Source of the DNA: Pirellulaceae bacterium
Lineage (GTDB): Bacteria > Planctomycetota > Planctomycetia > Pirellulales > Pirellulaceae
NCBI GenBank assembly: GCA_020852965.1
Contig: JADYZV010000013.1
Location: forward strand, 1 to 64,000
DNA length: 64,000 bases
Reading direction: 5' to 3'
Both the position numbers and the translations under genes were made by a program. Shown here one piece after another: positions 43,821-52,078 of the stretch (position 1 is its first letter; every line of letters starts with the position of its first letter). Below the pieces are notes generated by a model. That model was not told where the DNA came from. It did not search any database and was given only the letters and a program-made list of their open reading frames with translations.

Positions 43821-45497
43821 ATGCGTCTATTTTCCAAAACTCTTTTACTAATCGCAGGTTGCGCAAGCTCGATGCTAGCCAACTCGGCGTCAGCCCATTT
43901 TCCGTGGGTGGTGCGCACCGAGGATGGCAAAGCGGCCTACTTCTTCGGTGAAAACCCAGCCGATCGCACCTACAAATTGCCTGGATCGATCGCCAAGGCT
44001 GAGGTCATGTCGTGGTCTCAAGAGGGCGAGCCGCAGGAACTCAAACTCAAGCCTGTGGTCGAGGAGAAATTTGTAGGTCTGCTCTCGGAACAAGAGTTGC
44101 CCGCAGATGCAATGTTTAGTTCGCAAGTCACCTTTGGCATCTACCACGGCTCGCGACTCGACTACTACACGCTGCATCAAGGTGGCAGGCTGCCCACTAG
44201 CCGCAGCGCATACGAACCAGCGACTGCGACACACAAAGAGGCTGCGCTCAAACTCAACGCTCAACTCGTCGATACCGATTCAGGCGTCGATGTGTTCGTG
44301 CTCTGGGACGGCAAACCACTGGCCGATGCCGACGTGCAGCTATTCTGCGCCGAAGGTCATGAAGAAGGTTCCGCCAAGACAGACGCAAACGGCAAGGTCT
44401 CATTCGATGACAAACAAGTGGAAGCGGGCTTGAACGGCATCGTGGTCGGCCACACGGTCAAAACGCAGTCGGGTACACTCGACGGTCAAACCTACGACTC
44501 CGGGTCGCATTATCTGACCGTCACTTTTTCTGATCCCGAAGACTTTGCTTTGCAGCCGTCCAAATCGCAAGATGCCTCCAGCAACGACCTGCGAATTGCC
44601 GACTTGCCATTTGCCGTCACTAGCTTCGGTGCTGCTCGCATCGGCGATGCGATCTACGTCTACGGTGGCCATACTGGGGAAGCTCATTCGTATTCCACTG
44701 AAGGGCAATCGAACCAATTATTGCAACTCGATTTGAACGCGCCTTCATCGACTTGGAGAACGGTGGCCGAAGATGAGAGGCTTCAGGGACTGGCACTTGT
44801 CGCGCACGGCCAGCGGCTGATCCGTGTCGGTGGCTTCACTGCCTTGAACGCGCCGGGTGCCGAGCATGACTTGCATTCTCAAGCGACCGTGCGCGCATTC
44901 GATACGACGACGGGCCAGTGGCGCGATCTACCGTCACTGCCCGCTGGTCGTTCGAGTCATGATGCAGCCATACTTGGCGATACCATTTACGTCGTCGGTG
45001 GCTGGAATATGGACGGTGACAGGGAAACGCAGTGGCACACTACGGCTTGGTCGCTCGATCTGTCCAAGGCCGAACCCAAGTGGACAGAGCTGCCAGCACC
45101 CGGATTCGAGCGACGAGCTCTGGCGGTTGTCGCACACGCGGGCAAGATATTCGCTATTGGCGGCATGGACCACGCGGGGCCAACTCGTAAAGTTAGCATC
45201 TTCGATCCAGTCACGAAAACCTGGTCCGATGCTCCTGCGTTGGTTGGTGAGAAAAATATGGATGGCTTTGGTGCCTCCGGCTGGAGCATCGACGGTCGAC
45301 TGATCGTGACCACCTATTCAGGCGACATCCAACAGTTGGCCGCTGATGGCCGTGCGTGGGAAGTGATTGGAAAGACGAAGGACGCAAGATTCTTTCATCG
45401 TCTCTTGCCCCTCAAAGAGAACTCGCTCGTGTCGGTCGGCGGAGCCAACATGGAAGAGGGTAAATATCTCGAACCTGAAGTTATCAACATGCGCTAG
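43821..45497 (+). CDS. Exported protein with DUF4198-like N-terminus and kelch repeats
   Basis: A 558-residue protein. A signal peptide (residues 1-25, ending SASAHFPWV) is followed by a domain similar to DUF4198 (residues about 25-240), a fold linked to metal transport systems. It begins HFPWVVRTEDGKAAYFFGEN and includes DSGVDVFVLWDGKPLADADV. From residue about 265 kelch repeats appear (ARIGDAIYVYGGH, LVAHGQRLIRVGG, AAILGDTIYVVGG, VVAHAGKIFAIGG), forming a propeller as in galactose-oxidase-type proteins, though the oxidase copper motifs are not seen. With hemP and the metal-linked N-terminus nearby, a role in binding a metal or a metal complex at the surface is plausible. A hairpin repeat begins at its stop codon. 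Confidence 0.85.
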   Translation: MRLFSKTLLLIAGCASSMLANSASAHFPWVVRTEDGKAAYFFGENPADRTYKLPGSIAKAEVMSWSQEGEPQELKLKPVVEEKFVGLLSEQELPADAMFSSQVTFGIYHGSRLDYYTLHQGGRLPTSRSAYEPATATHKEAALKLNAQLVDTDSGVDVFVLWDGKPLADADVQLFCAEGHEEGSAKTDANGKVSFDDKQVEAGLNGIVVGHTVKTQSGTLDGQTYDSGSHYLTVTFSDPEDFALQPSKSQDASSNDLRIADLPFAVTSFGAARIGDAIYVYGGHTGEAHSYSTEGQSNQLLQLDLNAPSSTWRTVAEDERLQGLALVAHGQRLIRVGGFTALNAPGAEHDLHSQATVRAFDTTTGQWRDLPSLPAGRSSHDAAILGDTIYVVGGWNMDGDRETQWHTTAWSLDLSKAEPKWTELPAPGFERRALAVVAHAGKIFAIGGMDHAGPTRKVSIFDPVTKTWSDAPALVGEKNMDGFGASGWSIDGRLIVTTYSGDIQQLAADGRAWEVIGKTKDARFFHRLLPLKENSLVSVGGANMEEGKYLEPEVINMR

Positions 45498-45532
45498 TGC
45501 TTCAACCCTAAACTGAGAAATGGTCAAAGCAC
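45497..45532. repeat. GTGCTT-ACCCTAA-TGGTCAAAGCAC hairpin element, copy 2
   Basis: GTGCTTCAACCCTAAACTGA (45497-45516) ends with the right arm TGGTCAAAGCAC (45521-45532), identical to that of 37817-37862. The first base is the last base of the kelch gene stop codon, so it again sits exactly at a gene 3' end. The left arm is shorter and less perfect. Confidence 0.75.
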
Positions 45533-45568
45533 AAGCAAACAGATTGTCGAACCTTCCGGAGTAACGAT

Positions 45569-46585
45569 ATGCGACGAGATTCACGAGGCTTTACGTTAGT
45601 GGAACTGCTGATTGTGATCGCCATCATTGGCATCTTGGTGGGATTGCTTCTGCCGGCCGTTCAGGCGGCTCGAGAAGCGGCCCGGCGAATGTCGTGTAGC
45701 AACAATCTAAAGCAAATTGGCTTGGCGACTCACAACTACGAATCGTCGACACGGCGACTGCCTCCCAGCCTCTGTATCGATTTATCTACGGGCGGTGGAG
45801 GGTGGTCGGTGCATGGACGGATTATGCCGTACCTCGAACAGGGCAACTTCTACAATCAAATCGATTTAAGTATTGGCTGGTCCCACCAGCCCGTGGTCAG
45901 CCGCTTCCGCGTGCCGGTCTACTTCTGTCCTTCCGACCCCAAAGGGGATGAACTGCGGGACACGAGCAGCACTGGTAGCACGAGTGGAATTTACCTCTAT
46001 CCAACCACCTACGGTTTCAATGCGGGGACTTGGTTCGTTTACGACCCACGCACGAACCAAGGTGGGGACGGGATCACCTACCCCAACGCCAACATGAAAA
46101 TTGGCAGTATCACCGACGGTACCAGCAATACGTTATTGGCTGCCGAGGTGCATGCCTGGTCAGCTTATACTCGCAACGGAGGTCCGCCATCGACGAGTGT
46201 GCCGCTGACCGTTGACGATGCGTTGGCGATGATTGGGTCGGGCAAGCCCGATCGCCTGTTAGCGTCAGGCTTTGGGACGGGCCATACCGAGTGGGCCAAC
46301 GGCCATACCCATCACAGTTGTTTTACCACGACCTTTCCACCCAACACGCGAATACCGTATGTCTACAATGGCATCACGTACAATTGTGACTATAACTCGC
46401 AACAAGAAGGGAACTCGCTCTCCCGTCCTTCCTACGCTATCGTCACCGCGCGCAGCTTTCATCGCGGCGTAGTCAATGCCGTCTGGGCCGATGGCTCGGT
46501 GCGCGCAACGAGCGAGAATATCGATGGCATTGTGTGGCGCGCCAGCGGTACTCGCAACGGTGGGGAGGTGGTTGCGCTCGAATAG
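45569..46585 (+). CDS. DUF1559 pseudopilin-like exported protein
   Basis: A 338-residue DUF1559 protein. The N-terminal pilin-like signal and helix [20 protein letters not shown] are almost textbook, followed by [20 protein letters not shown]. The core includes [25 protein letters not shown]-type [18 protein letters not shown] and the C-terminal [21 protein letters not shown] 45569 has GGAG ahead. It ends the hemP-divergent series and is the second DUF1559 protein there. As in the rest of the family the function is unknown; a pseudopilin held in the inner membrane or released to the periplasm is likely. Confidence 0.92.
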   Translation: MRRDSRGFTLVELLIVIAIIGILVGLLLPAVQAAREAARRMSCSNNLKQIGLATHNYESSTRRLPPSLCIDLSTGGGGWSVHGRIMPYLEQGNFYNQIDLSIGWSHQPVVSRFRVPVYFCPSDPKGDELRDTSSTGSTSGIYLYPTTYGFNAGTWFVYDPRTNQGGDGITYPNANMKIGSITDGTSNTLLAAEVHAWSAYTRNGGPPSTSVPLTVDDALAMIGSGKPDRLLASGFGTGHTEWANGHTHHSCFTTTFPPNTRIPYVYNGITYNCDYNSQQEGNSLSRPSYAIVTARSFHRGVVNAVWADGSVRATSENIDGIVWRASGTRNGGEVVALE

Positions 46586-46638
46586 GTTGACTATGAACAT
46601 TTGTTTCTGAAGGGCCAAGAACTCATGATCCGTTTGGG

Positions 46639-47076
46639 TTATCGAAACCAGCGACGCCACCAAGGCTCAGCAATCGGTTGGGAAGGCGCAGGAGCTGTCG
46701 ACCGAATCGTCTGCATCGGCTGTGTGGCGTACACGTTTCCCTTCGGCATCGACGCGGTTGGAGTTGGTTTTTCATCGTCAGAAAGAAATGCAATCTCAAG
46801 TCGCAATGCTCCAATTTGAATCGTCTCGCCAGGAGTAAGTGCCTTTTGTTGGATTCGCGAATCGTTGACGTAGGTTCCGTTCATCGATTGCAAGTCTTTG
46901 ATGACCAACGCTCCTTCAAAATTCTGGCTGAACTGACAGTGCTTGCGGCTGATTGAATCGTGCTCGATGCAGATGTCGACACCCGGTTCCCGGCCAACCA
47001 CCGCAGGTACGGTAAAATTCCACACGCGGCAAGTCAACCCGTCGACTTGATTCTGTAGCGTTAACTGGAAGTGCAT
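46639..47076 (-). CDS. FHA-domain protein
   Basis: A protein of about 145 residues with a forkhead-associated domain that binds phosphothreonine. Key motifs are VVGREPGVDICIEHDSISRK, HCQFSQN and LQSMNGTYVNDSRI, covering the conserved Gly-Arg, Ser-x-x-His and Asn residues. A Pro-rich tail ending EPWWRRWFR follows. The frame is open to 47145; ATG 47074-47076 has AGAGGT ahead and is preferred. It may report on the activity of one of the two Ser/Thr kinases encoded in this window, which is inference. It is encoded opposite to the DUF1559 gene with a convergent gap of 53 bases. Confidence 0.9.
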   Translation of the reverse strand: MHFQLTLQNQVDGLTCRVWNFTVPAVVGREPGVDICIEHDSISRKHCQFSQNFEGALVIKDLQSMNGTYVNDSRIQQKALTPGETIQIGALRLEIAFLSDDEKPTPTASMPKGNVYATQPMQTIRSTAPAPSQPIAEPWWRRWFR

Positions 47077-47145
47077 GGCGGACCTCTTTTGACAGTGCGA
47101 GAAGGGAGGATTGAAGAGAGTGAAAACTACTGCGCCCGAACTCAC

Positions 47146-47621
47146 AGAGTAAAAAACTATGTGGTGAGGAGTACGATGAAGAGAATGGTAGTATGACGGA
47201 TTTAAAGGCCGTATGCTATATAATTACGTGTGGTTTTAAACAAATTGCTAGAGTGGCTGCAAATCGTTTAACGCCTAGCCGCAGTAGTCGGTGGATCATG
47301 AGTGATGTCAACTATGGACTAGCCGTGTGAAGCAGTGGGAGCTGAACCGGCGCGTGGGTAGCGACTACGTAGGCGCAGGCCTGGAGCGGAGTCGATTGCA
47401 CTGGTCACCGCAGTGGTGAGGGAGTGGCGTGGGTAGCGTCGGGTCAGCGAGACGGAGTTGGTTGGCATGCGCATTTGGCCATAGCAGTTGTCTGCCGCAG
47501 GTGCCGTCGCCTGCGCATGCCGCGAAACTGGGTTGGCATGTGCTGTGGTTCATCCGAGACCCACGCATAGATCATCTCACCATTCACCCTGCGGCCTGCT
47601 GCGGTTCGGCGTTAAACGAAT
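47146..47621. other. Intergenic region occupied by a MITE-like element
   Basis: About 475 bases. The first 120 are AT-rich and include the probable FHA gene promoter. The remaining 350 are bounded by inverted 20-base ends and annotated as a repeat. Overlapping short frames on both strands are not convincing genes. Confidence 0.5.
47265..47618. mobile_element. MITE-like element with 20-base terminal inverted repeats
   Basis: The left end CGTTTAACGCCTAGCCGCAG (47265-47284) and the right end CTGCGGTTCGGCGTTAAACG (47599-47618) are inverse to each other with 18 of 20 matching. The right 130 bases recur in opposite orientation at 51908-52041. CGTGGGTAGCG is repeated inside (47352 and 47428). No transposase frame is present. 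The right end stops four bases short of a stop codon of the neighbouring gene. A short translated frame (PSPAHAAKLGWHVLWF) is similar in the two copies, but the changes are not mainly silent, so coding is doubtful. Confidence 0.65.
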
Positions 47622-49118
47622 TCAGCGAACTTCGCCGCCGGATCGTGTTACCAGTGCAGTCAGTTGTTGCTCTGTCAAAGCGGCGGGTAGAGTTTCTACG
47701 CTCCCATCGCATAGGCCGACTATTCGTGATGATGCGAGTTTCGCGAGCGTCGCGTTGGGTACGAATGGAATGTCGGCAGGTTTCGTCCATGGGACGCTGG
47801 CACTTGCCACAGCGAGCGCTATCGTATTGAACGTTCCATCCGTGATGTCCCCAAAATCGGTGGGGCGACTGTTATCAAACGCGGCGCCGTTGCCAACCAG
47901 CATCTGAAAGCGAGTCATGCCGAGCTTCGCGTCGGAGTCACCTTGGGAAGCAAATACAGCCGGCATCTGTTCGAGCAGCTTCCGATTGTTTTCACTATCC
48001 CAGGGCTCGTCGAAGCGATACCGTTTGTACAGCTCGGCATGTCCAAGAATTGGCAGCAGAGCGACTCGCCAGCTATGGGGTTGTTCACTTTTGTCGCGAC
48101 GATTCGCAGGTGCGGGAAGGTGCTTGAATAGATCATAAAAATTGTGCATGGCCAGAAGAAGGGACTTCAGTTTAACTTCGTCGCTGGCAGACGCGTCGGG
48201 TGCATTCTTCTGAATCTCTTTGTCCGATTTTCCGTCGATTGCTAAGTAATATTGTAGTGGGTCTGAGCCGCCTAGTGGCTGGCCAGGAAACCGTGTGTAG
48301 CGTGTCATCTTAAATCCGATGTCGTATCCAGGGATTTCGATAGACGGTGCTGTCCCTGGCGAATCAGCCATTATATCGTCACCACCATAGCCGCCCTCAA
48401 CTCCACCGCCCATCACGCCTGCACCGGGATAGCCTCCACCGTAGCCACCGCCCAGCATGCCTCCGCCGTAGCCGCCTCCATCCGTGCTACCGCGCCCACC
48501 CATCATTCCACCCATCATTCCAGGGGCGTCGTCACTACCAAATCCACCTGCGTTTGCTCCCCCTTCCGGAACAAAGAAATCAAGTCCGTCAGCCTTGTAT
48601 AACATTTGCTTGATTTGCAGTTCCACTAGCTCATGACGTTGATCGAGCCGAGCTTGTAACTTGGCCTCCATTTGTTCGACTCGCGCCTTGACCTTGTCAA
48701 ACTCTCGCACTCGTTCCTGCATATCCAGCACGAAGTATTCGGCCAAGGCTTCACGCAGCACCAATTCCAGCCTTTCGCGATCTCGATTGGGCGCACCCAA
48801 GCTCTGTCGAAGTTTATTGATATGTTGCAACAGCAACTGTTTGGGGCTCCGCGCGGTCCCCAAACCGCTCAGTCCGTCCCTCACTCCGGGCCTGCCTCCC
48901 ATCATCCCACGAGAACTTTCAGCGTTTAAATTCGCACTACTGTCATCCGCAGGCAAACCTGCGCGAACGTTATCCAACGTCGATAGTGCTTCAATTCCCT
49001 CAGCAACTTTAGTCTGTGCGGCAGGTGCTTCAGTAGTTGCTGCTTCCTGTGCCGCCGCTGAATGGCACATGGCTCCGACCAGTGTTGCAATACAACACCA
49101 ATGATTTGCAAACTTCAT
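47622..49118 (-). CDS. Exported DUF1559-related protein with coiled coil and Gly/Met-rich linker
   Basis: A 498-residue protein whose C-terminal 180 residues match the DUF1559 core (LLLAMHNFYDLFKHLPAPAN, SWRVALLPILGHAELYKRYR, FGDITDGTFNTIALAVASAS and LCDGSVETLP). Instead of a pilin-like N-terminus it has a normal signal peptide (CCIATLVGAMCHSAAAQ) and a long charged helix (residues about 95-170, VLDMQERVREFDKVKARVEQ). A Gly/Met-rich linker (GMMGGMMGGRGSTDGGGYGG and more, residues about 195-250) follows. This layout suggests a soluble periplasmic relative in which the helix replaces the membrane anchor. The downstream mobile element abuts its stop codon. Confidence 0.85.
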   Translation of the reverse strand: MKFANHWCCIATLVGAMCHSAAAQEAATTEAPAAQTKVAEGIEALSTLDNVRAGLPADDSSANLNAESSRGMMGGRPGVRDGLSGLGTARSPKQLLLQHINKLRQSLGAPNRDRERLELVLREALAEYFVLDMQERVREFDKVKARVEQMEAKLQARLDQRHELVELQIKQMLYKADGLDFFVPEGGANAGGFGSDDAPGMMGGMMGGRGSTDGGGYGGGMLGGGYGGGYPGAGVMGGGVEGGYGGDDIMADSPGTAPSIEIPGYDIGFKMTRYTRFPGQPLGGSDPLQYYLAIDGKSDKEIQKNAPDASASDEVKLKSLLLAMHNFYDLFKHLPAPANRRDKSEQPHSWRVALLPILGHAELYKRYRFDEPWDSENNRKLLEQMPAVFASQGDSDAKLGMTRFQMLVGNGAAFDNSRPTDFGDITDGTFNTIALAVASASVPWTKPADIPFVPNATLAKLASSRIVGLCDGSVETLPAALTEQQLTALVTRSGGEVR

Positions 49119-49229
49119 TTGATTTCTCCAATTTGAAGTTGTGAAAGTAAAGTGGAAAAGCAGTTCAATTGTTCAAAGTAGCTGACACACTCCGTGTGCC
49201 GTAGCCAATTGAAACTAATGATTTCGTTC

Positions 49230-49340
49230 TTCGGCAGCGCTCACACGCGGCCGAAGGATTAGTCTGTTTAACCGCGTAGCGCTGGCGCGGTTAAACAGAG
49301 ATTCTCTCCGGCGGGCATTCACGCGCGGCCGAAGCATTGA
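49230..49340. repeat. CGGTTAAACAGA hairpin repeat, copy 2
   Basis: TCTGTTTAACCGCG (49263-49276), loop TAGCGCTGG, then CGCGGTTAAACAGA (49286-49299): a perfect 14-base-pair stem. The flanks repeat GCGGCCGAAG (49248-49257 and 49326-49335), also seen at 17001-17010 in copy 1. It lies between two genes on the minus strand. Confidence 0.87.
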
Positions 49341-49368
49341 GCCTGCTGCTTTTTTAGCACCACTGGAG

Positions 49369-50937
49369 TCAATCGCGTTCGATCTGGTTCAATTGACTTT
49401 GAATCGCATCTATCTCTTGCCGCCAATCGACCTCATGTCGAGGCGCATCGTTGCTGCCTTCCAGAATATCCAGCGCGCGATGCAACTGGCGAATCTCATG
49501 GGTGAACGAGACGCTGTCTTTGGTAACGATCTCGGCAACCGTGGGGCTCACGTTGGAACGCTGCGAATACACTTCGCCAGTGGCTTGTGCTCCACTTCCT
49601 TCTGAACTGAAGGGAAATGAATCAACGACTCGCTGTTCGACATGCGAACCAACGGCAGACGCTGCTCGGCTTCGTACAAAATCGGTTGTCCGCAGGGCCA
49701 GGCCGACCGCCAGCAGGACAACTCCGGCGAGCGTCAGCCGAGCCAATCCAGGGTGGCGTCGAGTCCAAAATCGAATTCTTGATCGCATCGAAGGCCTCCG
49801 ATTCTGCGACTGCTGTAAGATTCTAGTAAGCGCATCGCGCACGGCCAATGCAGAAGCAAAACGATTCGATGGTCGCTTTTGTAACAGCCGATCGATGACA
49901 TCCGAAAGTTCGTCCGCTACTTCTGCGTTTACTTGCCAGACTGGTCGATGTGGTTCGTGACAGATCCGATGGAGCACACCCATCGCGCGTTCGGCTCGGA
50001 AGGGTGGGTGACCGGTAGCGACGAAGTAGAGGACCGACCCCAGGCTGAATAGATCGCTGCGATGGTCTACCGCGTCACCGTTGGCCTGTTCGGGCGACAT
50101 GTACTGCGGAGTGCCGGCCACGACGCCAGTATGAGTCAGGCTGGCGTCGTCAACGGTTCGCGCTAGACCAAAATCGGTCAAGAGTACACGTTCGACACCA
50201 TCTTCCAGCAGGATGTTGGCAGGCTTCACATCGCGATGTACGATGCCCTGCTCATGAGCGGCCGCGAGTCCATTGGCAGCTTGAATGCCGATACGTAGAA
50301 TCTGCTGAATGCCCAGCGGTCCCAAGCGTTCGACTCGGGACTGCAACGATTCGCCGGAAACGTACTGCATCACAATGAACGGCGACGCGCGATCCGATTC
50401 AACATTGTGAATCGCCACCACATTGTCATGCACTACCGCAGCGGCTGCCCTCGACTCTCGACCAAAACGTTGCTTCGCCGCCCCGTTGCGAGCCAAATGA
50501 GGCGCCAAGACCTTCACTGCGACAGGTCGATTGAGTTCAGTATCGAACGCTTTGAAGACGACTCCCATTCCGCCAGAGCCGATGACTCGTTCAATCTCGT
50601 AGCGGCCCAATCGTCCGAGCATTTCCGGATGCGACGGCGGCTCCAGTTCCACCTCAAAACCATTTGTCATTGCAGTTTTAGCTGCTCTATCAGCGAGAGC
50701 TTGCATCGAGCAATTCTCGGCTTCGACATTTGCGTCATCGAAGCCGCTTAGCAATTGACTTACTTCGGGCTCAATGGCTTCGATCGAAGCCATTTCTGAC
50801 AGTCTCTGTTGACACGCCCAGCACGACTCGACGTGCTGAGCGGTTTCCGTACTCGACGAACAGTCTTCGTCGCCAAAGAGCAACGTTTGCAACTGATTAT
50901 GGTTTGCATGAATTGGAGATTTCATGTCACTTCTCAT
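49369..50937 (-). CDS. Ser/Thr protein kinase with zinc-finger-like N-terminus and membrane helix
   Basis: A 522-residue PknB-type kinase. Residues 35-44 (HVESCWACQQ) match the HxxxCxxC motif of anti-sigma zinc fingers, which would bind the partner sigma factor. The kinase domain runs from about 112 to 380 with the ATP loop VIGSGGMGVVFKA, Lys142 in VAVKVL, HRDVKPAN, DFGLA and MSPEQANG. A membrane helix (LTLAGVVLLAVGLALRT) follows and the extracytoplasmic tail ends in a short coiled coil. The ATG at 50935-50937 has GGGGAG ahead and overlaps the stop of the sigma factor gene, so the two are translationally coupled. This links sigma factor release directly to the kinase. Confidence 0.92.
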   Translation of the reverse strand: MRSDMKSPIHANHNQLQTLLFGDEDCSSSTETAQHVESCWACQQRLSEMASIEAIEPEVSQLLSGFDDANVEAENCSMQALADRAAKTAMTNGFEVELEPPSHPEMLGRLGRYEIERVIGSGGMGVVFKAFDTELNRPVAVKVLAPHLARNGAAKQRFGRESRAAAAVVHDNVVAIHNVESDRASPFIVMQYVSGESLQSRVERLGPLGIQQILRIGIQAANGLAAAHEQGIVHRDVKPANILLEDGVERVLLTDFGLARTVDDASLTHTGVVAGTPQYMSPEQANGDAVDHRSDLFSLGSVLYFVATGHPPFRAERAMGVLHRICHEPHRPVWQVNAEVADELSDVIDRLLQKRPSNRFASALAVRDALTRILQQSQNRRPSMRSRIRFWTRRHPGLARLTLAGVVLLAVGLALRTTDFVRSRAASAVGSHVEQRVVDSFPFSSEGSGAQATGEVYSQRSNVSPTVAEIVTKDSVSFTHEIRQLHRALDILEGSNDAPRHEVDWRQEIDAIQSQLNQIERD

Positions 50938-51574
50938 TCGGGCTCTCCCCTTCCAGTCGCTTCACTGTGTCTCTCAACCGTGCCAAGACGCGACAGCGGG
51001 CGACGACAACGGTACCTTCGCTCATTGCCAATACTTGTGCCGCTTCGGCGATCGACAACCCTTCGATGCTAGTTCTCTGAAAGGCTTGCCACGTTGTGAC
51101 GCGGACATCGTGGCGTACATGTCGAGCTGCTATCATGTACAGTTGCCTGCGATACTCGATATCAAACTCACGCGATGCAGCGGAGTCCTCGTGATTTGGA
51201 TCGACTTGGTCGTTTAGCAGCCGCACCAAATCCGTTCCACCCTGCCCCAGTGGCAGGTGCTTGCGACGAGTGAGAAAGTTGATCATGAGGTTGCGAGCAA
51301 TTTTGTAGAGCCAATCTCGAAAACGACCCTTGTTTGGCTCGTGATCCCAGCGGTGAATCGATTTCGATACGGCTAATAGAACCTCTTGAACTATGTCGTT
51401 GGCGTCAGCCTCTTGGAACCCCTTCGATCGCGCCAAACGAAAAATCAGCGGCTGGTAGACGTCGACGAATTGATCCCAAGCGTCGATGTCGGCCCTATCC
51501 GGCAGTCGCAGCAGAAGGCTATTTCGAGTGTCTGAAATGGTGTTGCTCACAGTTCCATCGCAATCGTGACCCAT
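50927..51574 (-). CDS. ECF-type RNA polymerase sigma factor
   Basis: A 215-residue sigma factor with region 2 (WDQFVDVYQPLIFRLARSKG, ANDIVQEVLLAVSKSIHRWD and RFRDWLYKIARNLMINFLTR) and region 4 (VTTWQAFQRTSIEGLSIAEA followed by AMSEGTVVVARCRVLARLRD). It belongs to the ECF groups common in planctomycetes and overlaps the start of the downstream kinase gene, whose N-terminal zinc-finger-like segment may hold it. ATG at 51572-51574; no strong ribosome-binding site. The 3' end shares eleven bases with the kinase gene. Region 1.1 is absent, as usual for ECF factors. Confidence 0.93.
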   Translation of the reverse strand: MGHDCDGTVSNTISDTRNSLLLRLPDRADIDAWDQFVDVYQPLIFRLARSKGFQEADANDIVQEVLLAVSKSIHRWDHEPNKGRFRDWLYKIARNLMINFLTRRKHLPLGQGGTDLVRLLNDQVDPNHEDSAASREFDIEYRRQLYMIAARHVRHDVRVTTWQAFQRTSIEGLSIAEAAQVLAMSEGTVVVARCRVLARLRDTVKRLEGESPNEK

Positions 51575-51689
51575 TAGTTCGCTTGGCTTCGTCTATATGA
51601 GAACACACGCCTCGTGAGCTATGATTACTGAAAAGGGGACATTTTAAAGAGAATTCCGGCACTTCTCGCTGAACACCACCACCGAAACA

Positions 51690-51790
51690 CGTTTTATCAT
51701 TCTGCCTCCCATGATTCTGCCTACTCCCAAAAATCAACTGCAAGGCGGAATAATGGCCGGCAGAATAATAGGAATTCCCCACCACAACTA
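51690..51790. repeat. ATTCTGCC hairpin element, copy 2
   Basis: ATTCTGCC at 51699-51706 and 51714-51721 is answered by GGCGGAAT (51744-51751) and GGCAGAAT (51759-51766). The stem is stepped with a 22-base loop. About 100 bases match 14477-14572 in inverse orientation, including the outer TAGTTGTGGT/ACCACAACTA. Confidence 0.87.
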
Positions 51791-51907
51791 TCCACTGTGA
51801 TTTCGTTTTCGAGATGCCGCTTTGGATTATGTAACATGGTGGCGATCAGCGAGGAGTGTCGAAAATCCACATTTTATCGAGAAATGGTTGGGCATCATTG
51901 TCACGGT

Positions 51908-52041
51908 GAATTCGTTTAACGCCGAGCCGCAGCAGGCCGCGATGCGCACGGTGAGTTGATTAGCACTTGGGGCACTGGTGAACCACAGCGTATGCCAACC
52001 CACTTTCGCGGCCTGCGCAGGCGACGGCACCTGCGGCAGCC
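51908..52041. repeat. CGTTTAACGCC element, partial inverse copy
   Basis: CGTTTAACGCCGAGCCGCAG (51912-51931) and the following bases to about 52041 match the right third of the element at 47265-47618 in inverse orientation. The opposite terminal repeat is not found here, so this copy is truncated. Confidence 0.7.
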
Positions 52042-52060
52042 AACGTCATTGCTGGCTCTG

Positions 52061-52078
52061 CGGGTTATAAATAGCCCG
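52061..52078. repeat. CGGGTTATAAATAGCCCG short palindrome
   Basis: Near-palindromic 18-base motif (14 of 18 positions self-complementary). Related to the motifs at 1888-1910 and 59004-59025. Confidence 0.4.
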
